Origin: Prevotella sp. P6B1 | GTDB lineage: Bacteria; Bacteroidota; Bacteroidia; Bacteroidales; Bacteroidaceae | Length of the DNA: 64,000 nucleotides | Reading direction: 5' to 3' | Assembly (NCBI RefSeq): GCF_000702825.1 | Contig: NZ_JNKF01000002.1 | Location: 1-64,000 of the forward strand | Part shown: one piece after another, positions 26,305 through 32,902 of the stretch | Numbering within the stretch: position 1 is the first letter of the stretch | Layout of the letters: every line of letters starts with the position of its first letter | Translations under genes and position numbers: made by a program | The notes under the pieces: generated by a model | Told to the model about the DNA's origin: nothing | Database searches by the model: none | Seen by the model: the letters and a program-made list of their open reading frames with translations, nothing else

Positions 26305-26886
26305 ATGTACAAGGATAATAAAGAAATCGTCGAAGAAGCCAAAGGAATCTTTATTACGCCCCGAAGGGCGAGGAAGGCCTTTATTGAGAACCAGCTCACA
26401 CTTATCAGGATGTGTAAACCATATCTTGAAGAACGTCCTGCCTTCATCTTAACAGAGCTGATATCAGGTGAAAACCTATCTTATGTAGCCGAAACAGTAG
26501 GCCTTCCTCGTGAGCGTGTTATGACGATAGCGGCAACAACAGCATTAAAGTTGTCGAAAATTGATGAAATCTATAAAGTACATACTAAAAACGAACTTTT
26601 GTGTGAAGAGAACAAGCGTCTTCTGGATAAGATTGCCGAATTGGAAGATCGTTTGGCTGTATATGAAAAGAATCCGAAAAAGCCTATAGATCCACTCGTC
26701 TTATCTAAGCCGCTAACTGATTGTGGTTTAACAGTCAGGACAGTGAATGCCTTGAAAAGTTATGGTTGCAATACAGTTAGAGACTTAATTAACCAGGATA
26801 AAGACACACTCATGTTAATTCCTCGTTTTGGTCGGAAATGCATGGATGATTTGGAATCGTTGTTTAAGCGACTTGACATAGAGTGA
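26305..26886 (+). CDS. sigma-region-4-like helix-turn-helix fused to an RNA polymerase alpha C-terminal domain
   Basis: 193 residues, no membrane segment. Residues about 42-85 look like sigma region 4: ENLSYVAETVGLPRERVMTI matches the LxEIAxxLGxxRERVRQI pattern. Residues 94-121 are a short coiled coil (NELLCEENKRLLDKIAELED). Residues 131-193 match the alpha subunit C-terminal domain (LTVRTVNALKSYG, LIPRFGRKCMDDL). The alphaCTD residues that contact UP-element DNA in E. coli are kept at R145 (R265), N148 (N268), G176 (G296) and K178 (K298); C269 and S299 are changed. The N-terminal domains of RpoA are absent. Codon use is more AT-rich than the flanking genes, suggesting transfer. It has its own promoter and no operon partner. 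It is probably a transcription regulator; target unknown. Confidence 0.75.
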   Translation: MYKDNKEIVEEAKGIFITPRRARKAFIENQLTLIRMCKPYLEERPAFILTELISGENLSYVAETVGLPRERVMTIAATTALKLSKIDEIYKVHTKNELLCEENKRLLDKIAELEDRLAVYEKNPKKPIDPLVLSKPLTDCGLTVRTVNALKSYGCNTVRDLINQDKDTLMLIPRFGRKCMDDLESLFKRLDIE

Positions 26887-26973
26887 GACGAGAATACAGA
26901 GATGACGGACGTACTATCGCATCATTCTCCCCATCTTCTTAGGAGGAGGGGTGGAGTTTTTGAGATATAATTG

Positions 26974-27000
26974 TATCCTTGCAGAGTCATAGACGTCGTT
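26974..27000 (+). repeat. promoter-like unit, copy 1
   Basis: TATCCTTG followed by CAGAGTCATAGACGTCGT. Copy 2 at 27050 has the same layout with six differences. Within a 750-nt stretch (26887-27640) with no intact gene. Confidence 0.55.
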
Positions 27001-27027
27001 CATACACTACTCACTAACAACCGAGTG

Positions 27028-27076
27028 TTGTGATTTGCTAAAAAATTAGTATCTTTGTAGTGTCATAGACATCATA
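27028..27076 (+). promoter_or_regulatory. promoter-like unit, copy 2 (-33 TTG, -7 TATCTTTG)
   Basis: TTG at 27028-27030 and TATCTTTG at 27050-27057, 19 nt apart, followed by TAGTGTCATAGACATCAT. The next element is a terminator (27074-27114), so the predicted transcript is only about 50 nt. Confidence 0.5.
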
Positions 27077-27114
27077 TAACAAAAGGGGCTTGCAAACAAA
27101 TGCAAGCCTCTTTT
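27074..27114 (+). terminator. intrinsic terminator, second copy of the 41-nt duplicated sequence
   Basis: Identical over 41 nt to 24861-24901: hairpin AGGGGCTTGCA/TGCAAGCCTCT then TTTT. Here the T-run is interrupted (TTTTGTTTGTTTT). Confidence 0.8.
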
Positions 27115-27139
27115 GTTTGTTTTCCCTCTGTACGATGTG

Positions 27140-27202
27140 CTAATAACCCATACACGAGGTGGCTCCCAGTGCAGTCAGGATGGCAGTTGCGATTGATGCT
27201 AT
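27140..27202 (-). pseudogene. 3' remnant of a smalltalk gene
   Basis: Minus-strand codons give IASIATAILTALGATSCMGY and stop, matching residues 14-32 of the intact smalltalk protein at 58664-58762 (IASIATAIVTALGATSCMG). The N-terminal half is missing; similarity ends at 27202, six nt before a large inverted repeat. No HU-like gene accompanies it. Confidence 0.75.
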
Positions 27203-27207
27203 TTTTT

Positions 27208-27336
27208 GGGGGGAAGATGGGGAAGATATATATAGGAATATGCGAAAGAAATACCTAAATCTCTCAATCGTCAATGTAAGTGATTTAGGTATTTAATTTT
27301 AATATTATATAGAAAACATCTTCCCCATCTTCCCCC
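27208..27336. repeat. large nested inverted repeat (19-nt arms, 11-nt inner arms)
   Basis: GGGGGAAGATGGGGAAGAT (27209-27227) has a perfect reverse complement at 27318-27336. The arms are themselves tandem GGGGAAGAT units. Inside, ATACCTAAATC (27251-27261) and GATTTAGGTAT (27282-27292) form a second perfect inverted repeat. No gene overlaps it. Confidence 0.85.
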
Positions 27337-27423
27337 TATGGTATGACACTAACGGTGCTGTAGTATAACACTAACAGCCCTTTAGTATCATACTAACGCC
27401 CCTATAGTATAACACTATCAGCT
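27336..27423. repeat. four tandem 22-nt imperfect repeats
   Basis: Units start at 27336, 27358, 27380 and 27402; consensus CTATAGTATAACACTAACAGCC. A partly inverted piece (CTTATACTATAGG) follows at 27424-27436. There is no spacer sequence between units. Confidence 0.8.
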
Positions 27424-27479
27424 CTTATACTATAGGATGGTCGAATCATCATCAACGGCGACGTCTGGCTACACTTTGC

Positions 27480-27566
27480 GGTGCTCACGAGATGCCTCGC
27501 ACCATGCTGCGCTATGCCATCGAAAAGATGCCGGAACAGGAACGCCAATACTGGATGAAACGATGA
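27480..27566 (+). pseudogene. C-terminal remnant of a coding gene
   Basis: The frame from 27486 reads HEMPRTMLRYAIEKMPEQER, then QYWMKR and stop. It has normal protein composition but no start, promoter or upstream body. It recalls the C-terminus of some Bacteroidales DNA alkylation repair (AlkD-like) proteins; that match is from memory and weak. Confidence 0.4.
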
Positions 27567-27627
27567 CTTGAATCGTAAAGAATGTTAAATAATTGAGGGT
27601 GTCCCGACTTTTGGGACAGTCTGCTTG

Positions 27628-27635
27628 TATCTTTG
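27628..27635 (+). promoter_or_regulatory. promoter -7 element for the radical-SAM repair operon
   Basis: TATCTTTG followed by CAGCC and the ATG at 27641. Confidence 0.7.
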
Positions 27636-27640
27636 CAGCC

Positions 27641-28930
27641 ATGTTGACAGAAAAAACAATGGAGAAATTGCGGATACTCGCAGAGTCGGCGAAATACGAT
27701 GTGTCGTGTTCGTCGAGCGGTACCGTACGTAAAGGTAAGCAGGGTATGGTGGGCTCTACGGTAGGCGGGGTAGGCATCTGCCACTCGTTTGCCGATGACG
27801 GGCGCTGTATCTCGTTGCTGAAGGTGATGCTGACGAACTACTGCATGTACGACTGTGCCTACTGTATCAATCGGCGGAGCAATGACATCAAGCGGGCGAC
27901 GCTGAGCGTGAGCGAACTCGAGGAAATCACGATGGAGTTCTATCGCAGAAACTACATTGAGGGGCTCTTCCTGTCGAGTGGGGTGGTGCGCAATCCTGAC
28001 TATACGATGGAGCGGTTGACGGCTATTGCCCGCGATCTCAGAACCGTTCATCGCTTCAACGGCTATATCCACCTAAAGGGCATCCCCGGCTGTTCGCAGG
28101 AACTGCTCAATGAGGCAGGGCGCTATGCCGACCGTATGAGCGTGAACATCGAGATTCCCAAGGAGGCGTCGCTGAAACTCCTTGCGCCTGAGAAAGACCA
28201 CCAAAGCGTGTTCCAGCCGATGAAGATGATTCAGCAGGGGGTGCTGGAGAATAAAGAAGACCGCAAGAAATACCGCTATGCACCAAGGTTTGTGCCAGCC
28301 GGACAATCGACACAGATGATTGTAGGCGCGACGAAAGAGACGGACAAGGATATCCTGCTGATGTCGTCGATGCTCTATGGACAGCCTACGATGAGGCGCG
28401 TGTACTATTCGGGTTATGTGAGTGTGAACACCTACGACCCACGACTGCCCATACTCAAGCAGCCGCCATTGGTGCGCGAGAACCGGCTCTATCAGGCTGA
28501 TTGGTTGTTGCGATTCTATCATTTTAAAGTTGACGAGATAGTGGATGACCAGCACGCCAATCTCGACCTGGAGGTAGATCCGAAACTGGCTTGGGCACTA
28601 CGGCATCCAGCATATTTCCCTGTGGACATCAATGTGGCTGATTACGAGCAGCTATTGAGAGTGCCTGGACTCGGTACCAAGTCGGCATGGCTCATCGTGA
28701 ACTCGCGACGATTCAACCGCCTCACATCATTCGACCTGAAGAAGATGGGCGTAGTGATGAAGAAGGCGAAGTACTTTATTACGTGCAACGAACTGACCTC
28801 GCAGTTCTCGCAGCCTATCATCGGCATTAACGAAATGCGACCAGAGCGACTAAGACCGCTGCTGATCTCGAAAGCGCAGCAGAAACGGGCAGCAGAAGAA
28901 CGACAACTAAAACTGGATTTTGGAGAATGA
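27641..28930 (+). CDS. putative DNA modification/repair radical SAM protein (TIGR03916)
   Basis: 429 residues. Radical-SAM cluster C68-x3-C72-x2-C75 (NYCMYDCAYC) and, near the C-terminus, a helix-hairpin-helix DNA-binding motif (LLRVPGLGTKSAWLIV). The start KYDVSCSSSGT and overall layout match the TIGR03916 family, remotely like spore photoproduct lyase and usually encoded with TIGR03915 and sometimes a uracil-DNA glycosylase. Reaction unknown. ATG 27641 would be nearly leaderless; ATG 27659 (MEKLRILAES) is the alternative and fits the family start equally well. It overlaps the next gene by 4 nt (ATGA). Confidence 0.85.
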   Translation: MLTEKTMEKLRILAESAKYDVSCSSSGTVRKGKQGMVGSTVGGVGICHSFADDGRCISLLKVMLTNYCMYDCAYCINRRSNDIKRATLSVSELEEITMEFYRRNYIEGLFLSSGVVRNPDYTMERLTAIARDLRTVHRFNGYIHLKGIPGCSQELLNEAGRYADRMSVNIEIPKEASLKLLAPEKDHQSVFQPMKMIQQGVLENKEDRKKYRYAPRFVPAGQSTQMIVGATKETDKDILLMSSMLYGQPTMRRVYYSGYVSVNTYDPRLPILKQPPLVRENRLYQADWLLRFYHFKVDEIVDDQHANLDLEVDPKLAWALRHPAYFPVDINVADYEQLLRVPGLGTKSAWLIVNSRRFNRLTSFDLKKMGVVMKKAKYFITCNELTSQFSQPIIGINEMRPERLRPLLISKAQQKRAAEERQLKLDFGE

Positions 28931-29703
28931 CGGTATATGTATTTGACAGAACGTTGGACGGGCTGCTGACGGCAGTGTTCGATGCTTTCTATCTGAAGGA
29001 ACAACCAGAGCAACTCCTGGCGGAGGGCGATGTCCTGCCACTGTTTTGCGAACGAATCTACCACGTGACGACAGACGAAGAGAAAGCACGACGGGTATGG
29101 GCTGGACTGGAGAAAAAGCTCAGTTGTGAGGCCCTGCGACTGATTTCTGTCAGTTGGCTGTCGGAACAGCGAGAACTGAACACACCGTTGTTCCTATATA
29201 TATGTAAGGTGTTTAAGTTGGGCGATATATCACGAAATTTTGCTGATGCTGATGTGCTGGCTGTGACAGATATTGCCCGCAGAGTGTTGCATGAACAGCT
29301 GAGGATGAAGCAGTTCATCCGCTTCCAGAAGGCAAAGGACGGTACTTATCTGGGCGTTGTTTCGCCTGACCATAATGTGTTGCCTATCATCACCGACCAT
29401 TTTCAGGATCGGTTTAACGACCAGCCTTGGCTGATCTATGATGCGAAGCGGCATTACGGGTATTATTACGATGGTCATGTAGCGCCCCTCCGCGTCACCT
29501 TCGAGGATGAGGCCGCTGTGCCCTTCGACCTGAGGAATGGCAAGATGGATGCCGACGTGTTGAGCGACAACGACCAGTTGTTCCAAGACCTTTGGCGCAC
29601 TTACTTTAAGGCCATCTGCATCAAGGAACGTATGAATCCCCGTAAGCAGTTGCAGGATATGCCGCGCCGCTATTGGAGATACATGACAGAAAAGAATGGG
29701 TAA
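28927..29703 (+). CDS. TIGR03915 family putative DNA repair protein
   Basis: 258 residues. The opening TVYVFDRTLDGLLTAVFDAF and the later HPV-less helical body with RFQKAKDGTYLGVVSPDHNV match the TIGR03915 'probable DNA metabolism' family, the constant partner of TIGR03916 radical-SAM proteins. In other bacteria it may be fused to a uracil-DNA glycosylase domain; here the protein ends after about 258 residues without one. Translationally coupled to the radical-SAM gene. Confidence 0.85.
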   Translation: MTVYVFDRTLDGLLTAVFDAFYLKEQPEQLLAEGDVLPLFCERIYHVTTDEEKARRVWAGLEKKLSCEALRLISVSWLSEQRELNTPLFLYICKVFKLGDISRNFADADVLAVTDIARRVLHEQLRMKQFIRFQKAKDGTYLGVVSPDHNVLPIITDHFQDRFNDQPWLIYDAKRHYGYYYDGHVAPLRVTFEDEAAVPFDLRNGKMDADVLSDNDQLFQDLWRTYFKAICIKERMNPRKQLQDMPRRYWRYMTEKNG

Positions 29704-29727
29704 TATTTGCAAAAAAAACTGTTTTCC

Positions 29728-29759
29728 TTTGGTGTTTTGCTTGCTTATTCGTATTTTTG
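29728..29759 (+). promoter_or_regulatory. promoter of the flavodiiron gene
   Basis: TTTG at 29728-29731 and TATTTTTG at 29752-29759 with 20 nt between. Confidence 0.75.
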
Positions 29760-29779
29760 CAGTCGAACAAATTTGAACT

Positions 29780-30946
29780 ATGATTATGATAAGCGATACC
29801 ATCAAGTACATCGGTGTGGATGATCTGGACATCGATCTGTTTGAGAGTCAGTATGTGGTGCCCGAGGGCATGAGTTATAACTCGTATCTCATCGATGATG
29901 AGAAGATAGCAGTGCTGGATACTGCCGACCGCCGTAAAGGAGAGGAGTGGAAAGCGAACCTGACTGCGGCTCTGAATGGACGCCAGCCTGACTATCTGGT
30001 GGTTCACCATATGGAGCCCGACCACTCGGCACTGATTGCCTGGATGCTGGAGACTTATCCTGGCGTGCAACTGGTGTGCAGTGTCCAGGCCGTGAAGATG
30101 CTGTCGAACTTCTTTGAGGGCGTTGATTTTACAGGTCGCGTGATGACCGTAAAGGAGGGCGATACCCTTGCTTTGGGTAAGCACACACTGCAGTTTATCG
30201 GTGCAGCCATGATTCACTGGCCAGAGGTGATTATGAGTTACGACACTACCGACAAGGTGCTGTTCTCGGCAGATGGCTTTGGAAAGTTTGGTGCGCTGGT
30301 ACACGAGACTGACGATTGGGCTTGTGAGGCACGTCGCTATTACTTTAATATCTGTGGTAAATACGGCTCGCAGGTGCAGATGGTGGTGAAGAAAATGGCT
30401 GCCCTGGATGTGCAGGCTATCTGTCCGCTGCATGGACCTATGTTGAAGGGGGAGGCCCTGACAGAGGCTGTGCGTCTGTATGATATCTGGAGCAAATACG
30501 AGCCTGAGAGCGAGGGTATACTGATAGCCTACGCCAGCATTCATGGTGGCACAGCTAAGGCTGCTGAGAGACTGGGAGAGATCCTGCGTGCAAAGGGCGC
30601 TCCTAAGGTTGTGGTGAGCGACCTGAGTCGCTCGGATATGGCTGAGGTTATCGAGGATGCTTTCCGCTATCCTACGGTAGTGGTGGCTGCATCGAGCTAC
30701 GATGCAGGTGTGTTCCCCGTGATGCACGACTTCCTGTATCACCTGCAAATCAAGAACTACCAGAAGCGTAAGTTCGGTATTATCGAGAACGGTAGCTGGG
30801 CGCCCACTGCCGGCAAGACCATGCGCACGATGATTGAAGCCCTGAAGGACTGCGAAATCGTAGAGCCGATGGTTACTATCCGCTCGCGCATGAAGACTAC
30901 CGATGAGCCCCTGCTGGAGCAATTGGCTGAGGCGCTGGTGCAATAA
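29780..30946 (+). CDS. flavodiiron protein (FprA family)
   Basis: 388 residues. N-terminal metallo-beta-lactamase-like di-iron domain with H77-M-E79-P-D81-H82, a further His in AAMIHWPEVIM, Asp in LFSADGFGKFG and His in CPLHGPML; C-terminal flavodoxin domain from about residue 250 (ILIAYASIHGGTAKAAERL binds FMN phosphate). Such proteins reduce O2 to water or NO to N2O in anaerobes. No fused rubredoxin. Either ATG 29780 or 29786 could be the start. Single-gene transcript with its own terminator. Confidence 0.93.
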   Translation: MIMISDTIKYIGVDDLDIDLFESQYVVPEGMSYNSYLIDDEKIAVLDTADRRKGEEWKANLTAALNGRQPDYLVVHHMEPDHSALIAWMLETYPGVQLVCSVQAVKMLSNFFEGVDFTGRVMTVKEGDTLALGKHTLQFIGAAMIHWPEVIMSYDTTDKVLFSADGFGKFGALVHETDDWACEARRYYFNICGKYGSQVQMVVKKMAALDVQAICPLHGPMLKGEALTEAVRLYDIWSKYEPESEGILIAYASIHGGTAKAAERLGEILRAKGAPKVVVSDLSRSDMAEVIEDAFRYPTVVVAASSYDAGVFPVMHDFLYHLQIKNYQKRKFGIIENGSWAPTAGKTMRTMIEALKDCEIVEPMVTIRSRMKTTDEPLLEQLAEALVQ

Positions 30947-30977
30947 TATCAGATTTAAATTATTGTTAAATAAACGG

Positions 30978-31011
30978 AAGGTGTCCTGATTTCAGGGCAC
31001 CTTTGTTTTTT
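30978..31011 (+). terminator. intrinsic terminator of the flavodiiron gene
   Basis: AAGGTGTCCTGA pairs with TCAGGGCACCTT (one G-U pair), followed by TGTTTTTTT. Confidence 0.85.
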
Positions 31012-31045
31012 TAATTATAAAATTGGTGCAAAAAAAGTTAAATAA

Positions 31046-31077
31046 TTTGGTTTATTGAGAAATGCTGTCTATATTTG
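31046..31077 (+). promoter_or_regulatory. promoter of the fimbrial lipoprotein pair
   Basis: TTTG at 31046-31049 and TATATTTG at 31070-31077 with 20 nt between. Confidence 0.75.
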
Positions 31078-31113
31078 CCAAAAGTTCTAAAAAAACAACA
31101 ATTATCAACAACT

Positions 31114-31986
31114 ATGAATGTAAGGCATTCTTCTGTTTCTGTTCTCGCCTTATTAGCCATTATGTCGTGCGAGAAGCCCGTTTTTCCTCAATCGGAGAAG
31201 TCGGGTGGTGATGCTAATGGAAATGTCGTTGTTCGTGTATTTCGGATAGAGCAGCAGTCGTTTGATACGTCAAAAACACGAACAGATGGAACGGTCAACT
31301 TTAACCGCCTGAATTTCGCTATTTATGATGAGGCTGGTAAGCGCGTGAAGCAGGTGAATCAAACCATCAGCGATGACAGTTTTGGTGCCACTGCGTTTGC
31401 GCTGGAGCCTGGTGTATATGATGTGGTAGTGGTTGCCCATAGTAGTAAGGGGAATCCGACCATGACCGACCCAACCAAAATCAGGTTTGATAATAGCGAT
31501 GGGTTTACCGACACCTTTCTGTATCATACCACTGTGGAGGTGGGCGACGCGCCACTGACGGTACAGGCTGATCTGAAGCGTATCGTATCGCTCTGTAGAG
31601 TAGAATTGACCGATGCTATTCCGACAGGTGTCGATCAGATGCGGTTCCAGTATAAAGGAGGCTCGGGTGCCTTTAATGCTGCGACGGGGTTGGGGAGTGT
31701 GAATAGCACGCAGACCGAGTTCTTCCCAGTTGAGCCTGGTAAAGAATCATCGGTATATGATCTGTACACTTTTCTGCATAGTGACGAAGGTACGATTCAT
31801 CTGCAGGCAACAGCCTACGATGAACAACAGAATATCGTTTGTGAACGTGAATTCGATGTGCCGATGAAGCGTCGACTGATAACTAAACTCAGCGGACCTT
31901 TTTTCTCAGAATCAACCAGTTCATCTCTTACTATCGTTATTGGCATCCAAGACGATTGGGAGGGTGAACATTTAATAAATTTTTAA
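31114..31986 (+). CDS. FimB/Mfa2-like fimbrial lipoprotein 1
   Basis: 290 residues. Signal peptide with lipobox AIMSC. The mature part shows the two-domain transthyretin-like pattern of Bacteroidales fimbrial anchor subunits: RLNFAIYDEAGKRVKQV, FALEPGVYDVVVVAHSSKGN, LKRIVSLCRVELTDAIP and a final strand region ending with DDWEG. ATG 31114 gives the lipoprotein signal; the in-frame frame upstream runs through the promoter. Only 3 nt separate it from a second protein of the same family. It may be a minor subunit or anchor of a pilus; no major fimbrillin is adjacent. Confidence 0.8.
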   Translation: MNVRHSSVSVLALLAIMSCEKPVFPQSEKSGGDANGNVVVRVFRIEQQSFDTSKTRTDGTVNFNRLNFAIYDEAGKRVKQVNQTISDDSFGATAFALEPGVYDVVVVAHSSKGNPTMTDPTKIRFDNSDGFTDTFLYHTTVEVGDAPLTVQADLKRIVSLCRVELTDAIPTGVDQMRFQYKGGSGAFNAATGLGSVNSTQTEFFPVEPGKESSVYDLYTFLHSDEGTIHLQATAYDEQQNIVCEREFDVPMKRRLITKLSGPFFSESTSSSLTIVIGIQDDWEGEHLINF

Positions 31987-31989
31987 TCA

Positions 31990-32898
31990 ATGAAATTCAA
32001 ATTATTAGTTTGTACAGCTGTGGTACTCATGGCTGTAGGTTGCAGCAAAGATGCTGAGCAAACGGGTGGAAACGCCCCAGTAGAAAACCCTGAAAACGAG
32101 ATGGTACCCATCCGTGTACACATGAGTGGCTTCACTGTGACACAGGAAGCTATCGCTGGTACGCGTGGCACTCAGGCGGTGGAAGACTATGCCGGCGTGA
32201 AGGTAATCGATCTTGTGTTTTTCAATGCCGATGGCTCTGAAGCCTATCGGCAAGAACAGGATCGCAGTGTGCCGGCTGGCTACACGACCTTTGGTGAGTT
32301 CGCGTGTCAGTTGCCTGTGGGCCACTATACGATGGTGGCTGTTGCCCGTGGACGAAGTGAGGGGGATAACTTTACCCTTTCCAGTCCGGAAGCAGCTGGC
32401 TATACCAGTGAACGTGCGCGCGAGACGTTGACAGCCGTGCAGAGTGTCACGGTGACCAGTGGTACACCGACGGATCTCGATGTGACGCTGAAGCGTGTTG
32501 TGGCTAAGTTGAGAATCGTATCGAATGACAACCGCTCTGCGAGTTGCACGAAGATACGTACGACTTATGCTGCTGGTGGCAAAAGCTTTAACCCCACTAC
32601 GGGACAGGCGTTGACCAATACTGGGGTAATAGTGACTAACTCGCCTTCGTCGTTGACCAGTGTGGCGCCTGTTGACGTCATCAGCTATATCTTCTTGGAT
32701 AGCGATGAACAGACGATGGACATCACTATCGAGGCACTGGATGCAAATAACGATGTGTTGTCGACTAAGGTGGCCAAAGACGTGTCGCTGAAACGAAACC
32801 GTTGTACTATTCTGTCGGGTGACATCTTTAGTACCACGGCTTCGGCGGTTGCTTTCAAAGTTGAATCCTGGCTCGATGATTACAACGCTGCGTTCTAA
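31990..32898 (+). CDS. FimB/Mfa2-like fimbrial lipoprotein 2
   Basis: 302 residues. Lipobox AVGC at about 15-18. Same architecture as the preceding protein: GVKVIDLVFFNADGSEAYRQ, CQLPVGHYTMVAVARGRSEG, VTLKRVVAKLRIVSND, then a C-terminal strand domain ending WLDDYNAAF. Residues 50-60 (IAGTRGTQ) include an Arg in the place where gingipain-type cleavage occurs in type V pilins, but this is suggestive only. The stop lies 4 nt from the convergent epimerase stop. Confidence 0.8.
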   Translation: MKFKLLVCTAVVLMAVGCSKDAEQTGGNAPVENPENEMVPIRVHMSGFTVTQEAIAGTRGTQAVEDYAGVKVIDLVFFNADGSEAYRQEQDRSVPAGYTTFGEFACQLPVGHYTMVAVARGRSEGDNFTLSSPEAAGYTSERARETLTAVQSVTVTSGTPTDLDVTLKRVVAKLRIVSNDNRSASCTKIRTTYAAGGKSFNPTTGQALTNTGVIVTNSPSSLTSVAPVDVISYIFLDSDEQTMDITIEALDANNDVLSTKVAKDVSLKRNRCTILSGDIFSTTASAVAFKVESWLDDYNAAF

Positions 32899-32902
32899 TC
32901 TG

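Noticed and set aside
27336..27423. CRISPR array
   Set aside because: Units are directly adjacent with no spacers, are imperfect, and no cas gene is near.
29621..30943. 440-codon open frame opposite the flavodiiron gene
   Set aside because: The plus strand holds all flavodiiron metal ligands and an FMN site; the antisense product is a His/Gln/Leu-rich shadow.
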